Shown here piece by piece: positions 32,776 through 41,379 of a stretch of DNA of 54,798 nt. How positions within the stretch are numbered: position 1 is the stretch's first letter; each line of letters starts with the position of its first letter. A program made the position numbers and the translations under genes. The stretch is taken from assembly GCA_937872095.1 (NCBI GenBank), contig CALMNW010000014.1:176799-231596 (forward strand). The letters are read 5' to 3'. The notes under the pieces were generated by a model. That model did no database searches and was not told the origin of the DNA. It worked only from the letters and a program-made list of their open reading frames with translations. This stretch comes from an uncultured Verrucomicrobiota bacterium (lineage in GTDB: Bacteria > Verrucomicrobiota > Kiritimatiellia > CAIQIC01 > Lenti-01).

Positions 32776-33975
32776 CTAGTCCTTCGCGCAGATGACGGCG
32801 ACGACGTTGTTCCCGAACCCGCCGAAGTTGACGGACATGCCGACCTTCGGGTCCTTGACCTGCCGGCCGGCTTCGGCCTCGCCCCGCAGTTGGCGGACGA
32901 GTTCCACCACCTGCGACACGCCCGTGCCGCCCACCGGATGACCCTTCGATTTCAGGCCGCCGGAGGGATTGATCGGGATGCGCCCGTCGATCTTCGTTTC
33001 GCCCTTGCGCACGGCCAGGAAGGCCTGGCCGCGTTCGAACAGGCCGATTTCCTCGCTGATGGCGAGTTCCAGGATGACGAACGCGTCGTGGAGCTCGGCG
33101 AAGGAAATGTCCTTGGGACCCATTCCAGCCATTTGATAGGCTTTTTCGCCCGCGATGCGCACGGCGTTGAGCTGCAGCGGATCCTTGCGGTTGTGCACGC
33201 AATGGGTGTCCGTCGCGCTCGCCACGCCGGCGATGCGGATGGGCTTTTTCTTGAATTCCTTCGCGATGGGCGCGTCCATGTTGACCAGCAGCACGGCGGC
33301 CGCGCCGTCCGTGACCGGACAGGTCGAATACATGCGCAGCGGCTCGGCGATGTAGTTGTTCACCACGCTCGCTTCGGGACCGTCCGCGATCGCCTCGATC
33401 GTGCAGGGAATCTGGACGTGGGCGTACTTGTTCTTCGCCCCGTTCTCGTGGTCCTTCACGGCGATCAGCGCGAGGTCGCGCTCGGTCAGGCCATACTTCT
33501 CCATGTACATCCGGGTGAACATGCCGCCGAAGCCCGGCAGCGTGAGGCCCATGTTGTACTCGGCTTCCGTGTGCAGCATGGTCGCGACGATGTCCGTCGC
33601 GTTCCAGCCCGTCACCTTGCGCATGATCTCGCCGCCGACGACGAGGACGACGTCCGCCATCCCCGAGGCCACGGCCATGGTGCCGACCTTGATCGCGCTG
33701 GCGCCCGAGGCCGGGCCGTTCTCGATCAGTTCGGCCGGCACGGGCTCCATGTCCATCCGGCTGACCATGGACGAGGCCACGGCGGTCTGGTGGCAGAACA
33801 GGCCCGAAGCCATGTTGGCGACGAAGACCTGGTCGATTTCCTTGCGGCGGGCCAAGAAACCCGCGTCCTTGAGGCAGTCCGTCGCCGCGTAGGCGAGGAC
33901 GTCCGCCAAGTCGTATTCGGACGAATTCCCGAACCGGGTGTGCCCGATTCCGACGATGCCGACCCTGGCCGCCAT
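32776..33975 (-). CDS. Thiolase-fold protein lacking the nucleophilic cysteine
   Basis: 399 residues, normal for SCP2/thiolase-family proteins. It has the N-terminal strand VGIVGIGHTRFG, AELIENGPASGASAIKVG, LVVGGEIMRKV, ELHDAFVILELA (His296) and NPSGGLKSKGHPVGGTG (His346). The nucleophile normally lies in ENACASG; here the sequence is ENGPASG with Pro88 in its place, and the C-terminal Cys-Gly-Gly element is NFGGFGNN. Claisen chemistry through an acyl-Cys intermediate is therefore unlikely; a retro-aldolase or CoA-binding role as in Ltp-type aldolases is more plausible (inference). Lies between a GNAT-like gene (3-bp gap) and its DUF35 partner. Confidence 0.85.
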   Translation of the reverse strand: MAARVGIVGIGHTRFGNSSEYDLADVLAYAATDCLKDAGFLARRKEIDQVFVANMASGLFCHQTAVASSMVSRMDMEPVPAELIENGPASGASAIKVGTMAVASGMADVVLVVGGEIMRKVTGWNATDIVATMLHTEAEYNMGLTLPGFGGMFTRMYMEKYGLTERDLALIAVKDHENGAKNKYAHVQIPCTIEAIADGPEASVVNNYIAEPLRMYSTCPVTDGAAAVLLVNMDAPIAKEFKKKPIRIAGVASATDTHCVHNRKDPLQLNAVRIAGEKAYQMAGMGPKDISFAELHDAFVILELAISEEIGLFERGQAFLAVRKGETKIDGRIPINPSGGLKSKGHPVGGTGVSQVVELVRQLRGEAEAGRQVKDPKVGMSVNFGGFGNNVVAVICAKD

Positions 33976-33978
33976 GAT

Positions 33979-34665
33979 CTACCTCTTGAAGCCGGGCAGC
34001 TGCGAGTATTCGCTCGGCATGATCAGCTTGTCGGCGGTCTTGAGATCGGCGGCGGAGATGGGCCGGCTGCCCGTGCACTTCACGTCGCGGACCGCGTTCC
34101 ACAGCTCGCGGGTCAGCACGAAGGTGGGCACGCCGCCGAGTTCGTGGCGGACGTCGGGGAACTGCGCCGAGCGGTCTTCGAGCTGGTATTCGATCATCCA
34201 GCGCTTGAAGCCGTTGGGGCTTTCCGCGACGATCCAGACCTCGTCCTCGCCGAGGACGTCGATGTGGTGTTCCATCTTGGCCGCGAACAGCTGGGCGCCG
34301 ACGCGCAGGCCGCGCTTGATCGTCATCGTGTGCAGGCTCATGCCGAGCTTGGGGCTCACGTGGCGGCTGGTGACGATGCCCGCGATCACGCCGTCGATGG
34401 CGCCGACGAGCACGAACTCGTTCGCCACGCGGTAGCGGTACCAGCCCAGGATCTCGGAATACATGCGCGCCGCGACGATGTCATAGAAATCGGTGGGCAC
34501 GCCGATCAGCGGATACACCGTGCCGAGCAGCGCGCCGACTTCTTCGCGCTTCGCTTCGCGCACGACCATCTTCTCGCCCGAGGCGAGCGTGATCAGTTTC
34601 GGGGGATACGGCTTGAGGGCGATCTCGGGGGGACGAAGTTTCATTTCCATTGCATCGATTGCCAT
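33979..34665 (-). CDS. GNAT-like acyltransferase-fold protein, first gene of the thiolase/DUF35 unit
   Basis: 228 residues. ATG 34665 is well supported by AAGGAG with an 8-nt gap. After a short N-terminal arm, LASGEKMVVREAKREEVGAL resembles the first strand and helix of GNAT proteins, and FVLVGAIDGVIAGIVTSRH resembles the central strands; VWIVAESPNGFKRWMIEYQL could be the later acetyl-CoA-side region. The classical Q/RxxGxG/A loop is not clear, so the assignment is tentative. Gene order with a cysteine-less thiolase and DUF35 suggests a CoA-thioester pathway, but the substrate is unknown. Confidence 0.6.
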   Translation of the reverse strand: MAIDAMEMKLRPPEIALKPYPPKLITLASGEKMVVREAKREEVGALLGTVYPLIGVPTDFYDIVAARMYSEILGWYRYRVANEFVLVGAIDGVIAGIVTSRHVSPKLGMSLHTMTIKRGLRVGAQLFAAKMEHHIDVLGEDEVWIVAESPNGFKRWMIEYQLEDRSAQFPDVRHELGGVPTFVLTRELWNAVRDVKCTGSRPISAADLKTADKLIMPSEYSQLPGFKR

Positions 34666-34809
34666 GATCTATTCTCCTTTTGAATTCACTTCCGCATAAG
34701 GTGCGATCTTTCAATCCCCGATTCAAGCCGTTTCCCGCGATTCGGTTCAACCGTTTCGACGCCGGCGGCGGCCCCCCGCGGCCTTTTTCTCCTCCGCCAC
34801 GTTTCCCTG

Positions 34810-34839
34810 TTGAATCCGTTGCGGCGCTTCCTTTAGGAT
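34810..34839 (+). promoter_or_regulatory. Sigma70-type promoter of the nitrilase-family gene
   Basis: TTGAAT (34810-34815), 18-bp spacer, TAGGAT (34834-34839). The ATG at 34865 follows with a short leader holding AAGGAA six nt upstream. Confidence 0.65.
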
Positions 34840-34864
34840 GCCCCCTTCACCCAAGGAAACGAGC

Positions 34865-35797
34865 ATGAGCCCCACGCCCCCCTCTTCCCGCCGCCTTTCG
34901 AAGGACCGCCGCGTCGTCATCGCGGGCGCGCAGTTCGCGGTGGTGCCCAACGACATCCCGACGAACCTGTACCGTTGCATCTATTTCCTGCGCCGGGCGG
35001 TGGAAGACACCGGCGCCAAGCTGCTGGTGTTTCCCGAATCGATCACCACGGGGTTCAATCCGGCCCTGTCCGCGCGCGACCTCTGGGAATTGCTCCCGCG
35101 CACCGAGGAAATGCTCACCCCCGTCCAGCAAATCTGCAAGGAACTGAAGATCCATTGCGTGCTGCCGACCTACGAGCGCGGCGCCAAGCCCGGCGTCGTC
35201 TACAACTCCGCCTTCATGATCGATTCCCGCGGCCAGAACCTGGGCGTCTACCGCAAAACCCATCTGTTCCCGCCCGAGCGTCTGGAAAACAAGGGCTGGA
35301 CCACCCCCGGCCGGACGTTCCCCGTCTTCAACACCGAAATCGGCGCCATCGGCATCCATCTCTGCTACGACGGCGATTTCCCCGAAATCTCCCGCATCCT
35401 CGCCGTGAAGGGCGCCCGCATCGTCTGCCGCCCCTCCGCCCTGTTGCGGAACTTCGAGATCTGGGAAGCCACCAACAAGATGCGGGCCTACGAAAACCAC
35501 GTCTACCACGTCGCCGTCAACGCCATCGGTTCCGACGCCGCCCACACGACGTATTTCGGCCATTCGATGATCGTCTCGCCCATCGCGCAGACCCTCGCCC
35601 TCGGCCGCGCCGTCGACGATCTGATCTACGCCGAAATGTCGCCCAATCCCCTGGGACGCGTCAGCTACGGCTCCGACGCGCCGATGCTCTTCGACCATCT
35701 CGAAGACCGCAACGTCCAGAGCTACACGCGGGATCTCTTCCGTCCGGCCAGGTCGCCCTTCAATCCGTCGAAACGGATTACCCCGCCGAAGAAATAA
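34865..35797 (+). CDS. Carbon-nitrogen hydrolase (nitrilase superfamily amidohydrolase)
   Basis: 310 residues from ATG 34865, preferred over an upstream ATG because AAGGAA lies six nt before it. The catalytic triad of the superfamily is present: Glu58 (LLVFPESITTG), Lys131 (LGVYRKTHLFPP) and Cys167 (IGIHLCYDGDFPEISR). It hydrolyses a C-N bond of an amide or carbamoyl compound; the substrate cannot be told from the sequence. Residues ANHV-type tail and MRAYENHVYHVAVNAIG match the aliphatic amidase/carbamoylase-like branches. No signal peptide, so cytoplasmic. Its stop shares one base with the next ATG (TAATG), which suggests co-transcription with the TPR operon. Confidence 0.9.
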   Translation: MSPTPPSSRRLSKDRRVVIAGAQFAVVPNDIPTNLYRCIYFLRRAVEDTGAKLLVFPESITTGFNPALSARDLWELLPRTEEMLTPVQQICKELKIHCVLPTYERGAKPGVVYNSAFMIDSRGQNLGVYRKTHLFPPERLENKGWTTPGRTFPVFNTEIGAIGIHLCYDGDFPEISRILAVKGARIVCRPSALLRNFEIWEATNKMRAYENHVYHVAVNAIGSDAAHTTYFGHSMIVSPIAQTLALGRAVDDLIYAEMSPNPLGRVSYGSDAPMLFDHLEDRNVQSYTRDLFRPARSPFNPSKRITPPKK

Positions 35798-37029
35798 TGC
35801 GTGTGTTTTTCCGGAAGCTTTCCTATTCTCCCCGGCACATGATGCGAAGCACGGTTCATCGAATGGCGGCGTTTTGGGCGGCCGCGTGCGCGGCGGCGCT
35901 GCTGGCCGTCCCGGCCTTCGCCCAGGAAACGGAAGCGCCCGACGATTCCCCCGAGGCCCTCTACCAGAGCGGCATGAGCCGCTTCCTCGCCGGCAACTAC
36001 GAGCAGTCCGTCGAATACCTCGACCAGCTCGTCAAGGTGTTCGGCAACGAACCCGAACTGCGCACGCAGATCGATCTGGCGATGTACGCCCGCGCCTGCG
36101 CCCTCTTCAACCTCGGCCGCTCCGCCGACGCCATCAAGGCCTTCGACGAATACGTGACGGCCTTCCCCGAATCGAAATTCGCGGACGAAGCGATGTTCCG
36201 CATCGGCTCGGCCCAGCAGCAGCTCGAGGAATACGAGCTGGCCGTCGCCGCCTACCAGAAGCTGCGCTCGACCTTCCCGCGCTCGGTCTATTCCGAAGAC
36301 GGGCTGTTCCAGATCGGCATCTGCCGCCTCATCCAGGAACAGAGCGCGCTGGCCGCCGCCGCGTTCAAGGATTTCATGGCGCTCTATCCCGAGAGCCCCT
36401 TGTGGACCCAGGCCGGCGCCTTCTGCGCGCGCGCCACGTTCGACGACGGCAAAGGCGCCGAGGCCATCGCCCTGCTCGAAACCATCGAAAAGCGCCCCCG
36501 CACCTGGTCGGTCATCACCTACTGCAACTTCCTCGCCTTCGAAATCGGCGACTACATGTTCGACGACACCGAATACGAGCAGGCGCTCAAGGCCTACCGC
36601 CGCGTCAAGACGCGCCAGGCTCTCATGGGCCACATGCAGACCTACGTGCGCACGCTGGAAGCCCAGCTGAACGCCGTCCAGTCCGCCCGCCCCGATCCGC
36701 GCGACATCCGCTCCCGCTTCCAGCAGGAGCGCCGCATCTCTTCCGAACTCGCCCAGGCCCGCGAAATGGCCGGCAAGCTCGAAGCCCTGCCCGACTACGA
36801 CGCCAACCTCTACCACCGCATCGGCCGCTGCTTCTTCAACACCGACCGCTACTGGGAAGCCCGCACCGCCTTCACCCGCGTCGTCGCCATCGCCACCGAC
36901 GAAACCGTCCGCGAAGCCGGCCACTTCGACTTGATCCTCGCCATCTCCCGCCTGCGCCGCTTCGACGACCTCGTCATCGAAGCCGACCACTACCTGTCCA
37001 CCTACGATCCCACGGGGAAATGGGAATGA
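35797..37029 (+). CDS. Exported TPR protein 1 of the Exb-type envelope operon
   Basis: 410 residues from the overlapping ATG at 35797; an ATG at 35839 (MMRSTVHRMAAFWAAAC) would give a more standard signal peptide and cannot be excluded, as neither has a clear SD. Cleavage is expected after AVPAFA/QE. The mature part is tetratricopeptide repeats: SPEALYQSGMSRFLAGNYEQ, ARACALFNLGRSADAIKAF, AMFRIGSAQQQLEEYELAVA and later units. TPR arrays of this kind in the periplasm act as protein scaffolds. The stop overlaps the next start by 4 bp (ATGA). Confidence 0.82.
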   Translation: MRVFFRKLSYSPRHMMRSTVHRMAAFWAAACAAALLAVPAFAQETEAPDDSPEALYQSGMSRFLAGNYEQSVEYLDQLVKVFGNEPELRTQIDLAMYARACALFNLGRSADAIKAFDEYVTAFPESKFADEAMFRIGSAQQQLEEYELAVAAYQKLRSTFPRSVYSEDGLFQIGICRLIQEQSALAAAAFKDFMALYPESPLWTQAGAFCARATFDDGKGAEAIALLETIEKRPRTWSVITYCNFLAFEIGDYMFDDTEYEQALKAYRRVKTRQALMGHMQTYVRTLEAQLNAVQSARPDPRDIRSRFQQERRISSELAQAREMAGKLEALPDYDANLYHRIGRCFFNTDRYWEARTAFTRVVAIATDETVREAGHFDLILAISRLRRFDDLVIEADHYLSTYDPTGKWE

Positions 37030-39377
37030 GCGCGCTTCGCACCACGGCACGCATCGCCCTCGCCCTCCTGTTCGCGGGTTCCGCCGCCTCCGCCGGCGTC
37101 TCCGGCAAGTGGGAAAAACTGGAAGATTGCGTCCTCGCCGACGGCTACATGGACGGCGACAGCTTCCACGTCCGCCACGGCAACAAGGACGACATCATCC
37201 GCCTCTATTTCGTGGACACGCCGGAAAGCGACAAGACCCACGCGGAACGCAACGAAGACCAGGCGGCCTATTTCGGCATCTCCGACAGCCAAGTGGTGCC
37301 CCTCGGCGTCAAAGGCAAGAAATTCACGCAAAAGGCCCTCTCCGGCAAGAAATTCACCGTCTGGACGCGCTGGGAAGACGCCCGGGGCAGCAGCCAGCAG
37401 CAGCGCTTCTACGGCATCGTCCAGATCGGCAAGGAAGATCTCGGCGAGCTGCTCGTCGCCAACGGCCTCGCCCGCGTCTACGGCGGCTCCACCGTCCTGC
37501 CCAACGGCAATTCCATCGACGCGCAGTTCGAACGCCTGCGCCAGCTCGAGCGCCGCGCCAAGGCCAAGCGCCTCGGCGGCTGGGCCAAGAAAAAGAAACT
37601 CGCCAAGGACGGCGACGTGATCAAGGCCGACGACGCCGAAGGCATGTTCGACGACGCCTTCGGAGACGAAACCGCCGCCGCCGAACCCGGCGCGAAGCCG
37701 GCTTGGGCGATCGACGAAGAGGAAATCGGCGTCTACGAGGACAAGTGGCAGAACGTGCCCACCGTCGCCTTCCTGCGCGCCGAATCCTTCGTCAACCGCG
37801 AGCTTTTCGAAGACGCCGAAATCGAGATGCGCAAGCTGACGCGCCGCTTCCCCGAGCATTCCCAGAAGGCCCGCATCGATTTCTATCTGGCGCTGTCCAT
37901 CGCCATGCAGGAGCGGTTCGAGGAAGCCGTCGCGCTCTTCAAGACCTGGTTGCAGAACTATCCCAGCCACGTCCTCGTCCCCGACGTCCAGTACTGGATG
38001 CCCATTTCCCTCTACTACGACGGCAAGTACGCCGAAGCCCTGCCTTTCTTCGACGACTACGCCAAGAACAACCCCATGAGCATCTACGCGCCGGAAGCGA
38101 CCTATCGCGCCGCCTGCTGCCGCTATGCCCTCGAGGACTACGAACGCTGCGCCGCCGACACCCTCGCGTGGCTCGAGCAGAATCCCGACCACTACTTCCG
38201 CCGCGAAGCCGCCATCATGCGCGGCGACGCCCTCGCCGTCCTCGGCGAATTCGACGCCGCCAAGGAGGCCTACCGCCTCTCCATGAATCCGGATACCGGC
38301 CCGTTCTACTACATGGCCCTCACCCAGATGGCCCGCATCCACAAGGCCCTCGCCGAAACCAACGAATACGTCGAGATGTCGCAGGAATACGTCCAGTACA
38401 TCAAGGACATGCCCAACGACGGCAACGTCATCGACGCCGCCTACAACGCCGGCTGGGCGCTCAAGCAGATCAAGCGCCCCGACCAGGCCCGCATCCTCTA
38501 CTGGCAGATGATCGAACGCCACGGCAACACCCCCGCCTGGGAAGGCTTCGACCTCATGCTGACCGATCTCGCCGGCATGTATCCGCGCGACACCGACGAA
38601 TACGCCAAGGAACTCCGCGCCCGCTACGAACGCGCCCTCGCCGGCCAGCGCCTGACCCTCGCCGCGCGCCTCGCCTGGGCCGAAGCCCAGATCCTTCCCG
38701 CCGACCAGCAGGCCCGCCAGCTCGCCATCTTCTCCGGCCGCTTCAAGCCCGAATATCTCGGCGCCGAAACCCTCGTCTGGCTCGGCCGCGCCTGGATCGA
38801 AAACGGCATGCCCGAATCCGGCGTCCCCAACCTCGAGCTGCTCCTCGAAAAATATCCCGATTCCCGCCACGTGCCCGAAGCCCAGATGCTCCTTTCGCAG
38901 CAAGCCCTCGAGCACAAGCAGTACGACGTCGCCCTGCTCCACGCCGAGGCCGTGCTCAACAACGCCGCCGAAATCCAGTTCATCCTCGAGGCCACCTTCT
39001 GCCGCGCCGAAGCGTTCCTCGGCCTGAAGCGCTACGCCGAGGCCATCAGCGACTACAACGCCATCCTCGCCAACCGCGCCGCGCCGCGCCGCCTCAAGCC
39101 CGAAGCTCTCCTCGGCATCGCCGCCTGCATGGAAGCCCAGCAGGAATACGCCCAGGCCATCGCCTACTACCAGCGCGTCTACGTCCTCTACGGCGCCTAC
39201 CGGAAAGCCGTCATCCAGGCCTATCTCCGCAGCGGGCACTGCTTCGAAAAACTCAACGACAAGCCCGCCGCCCTCAAGACCTACCAGGAATTCCTCGAGA
39301 GCGATTTCTCCGCCGGCTCCGCTGCCGCCGCCTACGCCCGCCAGCGCATCGCCGCCCTGTCCGGAGGTGCCTCGTGA
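37026..39377 (+). CDS. Staphylococcal-nuclease-like domain fused to a periplasmic TPR array
   Basis: 783 residues. A signal peptide (cleavage near SAASA/GVS) is followed by an SNase-like domain at about 30-155: YMDGDSFHV, IIRLYFVDTPES, QRFYGIVQIG and LGELLVANGLARVYGG. Asp45, Arg59, Asp64 and Glu67 have exactly the spacing of SNase Asp21, Arg35, Asp40 and Glu43, and Arg127 is a candidate for Arg87. A Lys- and Asp/Glu-rich linker leads into about 550 residues of TPR repeats (for example FVNRELFEDAEIEMRKLTRR, YDGKYAEALPFFDDYAKNNP). Exported nuclease activity tethered to a TPR scaffold is predicted; why it belongs to an Exb operon is unknown. Both ends overlap neighbours (ATGA and GTGA). Confidence 0.85.
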   Translation: MSALRTTARIALALLFAGSAASAGVSGKWEKLEDCVLADGYMDGDSFHVRHGNKDDIIRLYFVDTPESDKTHAERNEDQAAYFGISDSQVVPLGVKGKKFTQKALSGKKFTVWTRWEDARGSSQQQRFYGIVQIGKEDLGELLVANGLARVYGGSTVLPNGNSIDAQFERLRQLERRAKAKRLGGWAKKKKLAKDGDVIKADDAEGMFDDAFGDETAAAEPGAKPAWAIDEEEIGVYEDKWQNVPTVAFLRAESFVNRELFEDAEIEMRKLTRRFPEHSQKARIDFYLALSIAMQERFEEAVALFKTWLQNYPSHVLVPDVQYWMPISLYYDGKYAEALPFFDDYAKNNPMSIYAPEATYRAACCRYALEDYERCAADTLAWLEQNPDHYFRREAAIMRGDALAVLGEFDAAKEAYRLSMNPDTGPFYYMALTQMARIHKALAETNEYVEMSQEYVQYIKDMPNDGNVIDAAYNAGWALKQIKRPDQARILYWQMIERHGNTPAWEGFDLMLTDLAGMYPRDTDEYAKELRARYERALAGQRLTLAARLAWAEAQILPADQQARQLAIFSGRFKPEYLGAETLVWLGRAWIENGMPESGVPNLELLLEKYPDSRHVPEAQMLLSQQALEHKQYDVALLHAEAVLNNAAEIQFILEATFCRAEAFLGLKRYAEAISDYNAILANRAAPRRLKPEALLGIAACMEAQQEYAQAIAYYQRVYVLYGAYRKAVIQAYLRSGHCFEKLNDKPAALKTYQEFLESDFSAGSAAAAYARQRIAALSGGAS

Positions 39378-40474
39378 TCCGCTCCCCAAAGTTTTTACGT
39401 AGCGTGGAAAAATCCATGAAAGTTTTTACGTTCCGTGGAAAAATCGGTCCGTTTTTTCCACACCGTGGAAAACTTTTTTCCACGCTGTGGAAAAATCCGA
39501 AATTCTTGATTCTTCATTTTTCATTCTGCATCGCGGCGCTGGCCCCGCAAGCGGCGCGCGCCCAGCTCGGTCCCTGGCCCATCCAGACGAAGCAGACCGC
39601 CTTCGAAGCCTCGATCGTCAAGCGCGACAAGGACATCCTCTGGGTCGAGCGCAAGTCCGCCGACGGCACGCGCACGCCCCAGATCGGCCTCGCCGTCGCC
39701 GACATCGTCCGGATCGGCATGCCCCGGCCCGCCTTGCTCGACGCCGTCGAGAAAATCCGCCTGTCTCCCGCCGCGACGGACGCGCAGTTCGCCGCCGGCC
39801 ACGCCGCGCTCGACAAGATGATCCTCCAGCTCAAGCCCCTGCGCGACCTGGCCGGCATCCCCGCCAACGACGCCATCGTCGCCAAGGGCCGCCTGTACGA
39901 CGCCAAGGGCCTCTGGCGCGAATCCACCCGCCTGTATGAAGACGTGCTGACCAAATCCCCCGGCACCGCCGCCGCCACCAACGCCCAGATCCTCGCCGGC
40001 ATCGCCTACGCCCAAGGCGGCGAATACAATTCCGCCGTCGAATACCTCGGCGGCATCCCCCTCCCCGAAGAGGACGAGGAACTGCTGTCCAAGCTTCTCT
40101 TCGCCCTCGGCGATTCCTACTTCGCCCTCCAGAACTACGACAACGCCCTCCTGTCGTACCTCCCGCTCGTGGTCTTCTATCCCTTCGTCTACGACAACGA
40201 ACCGCGCGGGCTCGCCGCCGCGCTCGGTTGCTACGCCGAACTCAAGGAGTGGGAACCCCTCTACCGCACCATCCAGGAAATCCAGAAGGATTACCCGACG
40301 TCTCCCGCCGCCAAGACCGCCGCCGAATTCCTCGAAAAGTACCAGAAGGAACTGATCGAGGCCGGCCAATTTGTCGATGCCGCCAAGGTGACCTCCGCCG
40401 ATGCCCCCATCGCCCCCGTCGCGGCGGCGAAAGAGGAAACGCCGGCGGAACCCTCGGCGGAAGCGACGGAATAG
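39374..40474 (+). CDS. Exported TPR protein 3 of the Exb-type envelope operon
   Basis: 366 residues from the GTG at 39374, which overlaps the upstream stop (GTGA) and has GGAGG six nt before it. About the first 35 residues are encoded by a cluster of short repeats (39388-39498); the hydrophobic signal core FLILHFSFCIAALAPQ, cleaving near ARA/QLG, follows and is itself repeat-like at the DNA level. The mature part opens with FEASIVKRDKDILWVERKSA and becomes TPR-like (AKGRLYDAKGLWRESTRLYE, ILAGIAYAQGGEYNSAVEYL, LLFALGDSYFALQNYDNALL), with an Ala/Glu/Pro-rich tail. Scaffold role in the periplasm is inferred. Confidence 0.8.
   Translation: MIRSPKFLRSVEKSMKVFTFRGKIGPFFPHRGKLFSTLWKNPKFLILHFSFCIAALAPQAARAQLGPWPIQTKQTAFEASIVKRDKDILWVERKSADGTRTPQIGLAVADIVRIGMPRPALLDAVEKIRLSPAATDAQFAAGHAALDKMILQLKPLRDLAGIPANDAIVAKGRLYDAKGLWRESTRLYEDVLTKSPGTAAATNAQILAGIAYAQGGEYNSAVEYLGGIPLPEEDEELLSKLLFALGDSYFALQNYDNALLSYLPLVVFYPFVYDNEPRGLAAALGCYAELKEWEPLYRTIQEIQKDYPTSPAAKTAAEFLEKYQKELIEAGQFVDAAKVTSADAPIAPVAAAKEETPAEPSAEATE
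39388..39531. repeat. Cluster of short repeats forming the 5' end of a coding region
   Basis: Two direct copies of AAAGTTTTTACGTNNCGTGG-type sequence (39388-39413 and 39419-39444) are followed by two perfect inverted repeats, TTTTCCAC-3-GTGGAAAA (39454-39472) and TTTTTCCAC-3-GTGGAAAAA (39475-39495), and by a TTC-rich tract ATTCTTGATTCTTCATTTTT. The last part encodes the signal-peptide core of the TPR protein starting at 39374. Confidence 0.75.
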
Positions 40475-40534
40475 ATTTAAAAAAGGAGCGCGCCTCGGGC
40501 CCCTCGGTCCGCGGCGCCGGAAGGAAAGACAGCC

Positions 40535-41332
40535 ATGAAAAAGACGTTCGCCATTCTCGCTCTCGCCGCCTTGCTGCTGCCCCTCGGTGCCGCGCTCGCC
40601 CAAGACCCGCCGCCGCCTGCGCCGCCCGCGGACACGGCCGCCGCCCCCGCCCCCACCAAGATCACCCTCTGGGGCATGATCAAGACCGGCGGCTGGGCCA
40701 TGTGGCCGCTGGGCCTCTGCTCCGTCGGCGTCGTCACCATGATCGTGCTGTGCACCCGCATGGTCAGCCGCAAGAATCTCCTGCCCATGGCCGTGGTCGT
40801 GCCGCTGCGCGCCGCCGCCGAACAACGCGACGTCGGCCAGATGTACTCCCTCGCCCGCGCCACGCCCAATTTGTTCACCAACGGCCTGATCCCCGGCCTG
40901 CGCAAGATCAATCCCGAAGATCCCGCCGCGTCCAAGCCCGACATGGAAGGCGCCATCTCCGAGGCCGTCGGCCGCGAAGAAGCCCAGGTCAGCTTCTGGA
41001 TCAACTTCCTGTCTCTTTTCGCCAGCATCTCCCCCATGATCGGGCTGCTCGGCACCGTCTCCGGCATGATCGGCGCCTTCCAGAAGATCGGCACCGGCGG
41101 CATGGGCAAGCCCGAGCTCCTCGCCGGCAACATCGGCGAAGCGCTCATCACCACCGCCACCGGCCTCATCATCGCCGTCCCCGCCATCTTCGCGTTCTTC
41201 ATCTTCCGCAACAACCTGTCCCGCATCGTCCGCGACGCGGAAAGCGAATATTCCGCCCTGATCGACGGCCTCACCGGCACCGGCAACCTCTTCGCCGACC
41301 AGGAACCGGCGCCCATCGAGAACGAAAGCTAG
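40535..41332 (+). CDS. exbB: ExbB/TolQ/MotA-family proton channel protein with N-terminal signal extension
   Basis: 265 residues, SD GGAAGGAAAG before ATG. Residues 1-23 look like a signal peptide, followed by a Pro/Ala-rich stretch (DPPPPAPPADTAAAPAP). Three membrane spans lie near 56-74, 155-180 and 203-225. ISPMIGLLGTVSGMIGAFQK and GNIGEALITTATGLIIAVPA are the conserved family segments that line the proton path. With ExbD it forms the inner-membrane motor that uses proton motive force. The motor's client here is likely the vWA protein encoded three genes downstream. Confidence 0.93.
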   Translation: MKKTFAILALAALLLPLGAALAQDPPPPAPPADTAAAPAPTKITLWGMIKTGGWAMWPLGLCSVGVVTMIVLCTRMVSRKNLLPMAVVVPLRAAAEQRDVGQMYSLARATPNLFTNGLIPGLRKINPEDPAASKPDMEGAISEAVGREEAQVSFWINFLSLFASISPMIGLLGTVSGMIGAFQKIGTGGMGKPELLAGNIGEALITTATGLIIAVPAIFAFFIFRNNLSRIVRDAESEYSALIDGLTGTGNLFADQEPAPIENES

Positions 41333-41340
41333 GCTTTCCA

Positions 41341-41373
41341 ACCGTTGAACCGTGAACCCTGAACCGTGAACCG
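41341..41373. repeat. Direct repeat TGAACCGTGAACC before the first exbD
   Basis: Two exact 13-bp copies (41346-41358, 41360-41372) fill the short gap between exbB and exbD and end seven nt before the ATG. No SD-like sequence is visible in front of that ATG. Confidence 0.7.
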
Positions 41374-41379
41374 CCCGGC

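Noticed and set aside
32206..34683. 825-codon plus-strand frame over the thiolase unit
   Set aside because: It is antisense to three genes with clear motifs, SD sites and a terminator.
37002..41341. Long minus-strand frames opposite the TPR/Exb operon
   Set aside because: Gly/Val/Glu-rich shadow translations; the plus strand has overlapping starts and recognisable TPR, SNase and ExbB sequence.
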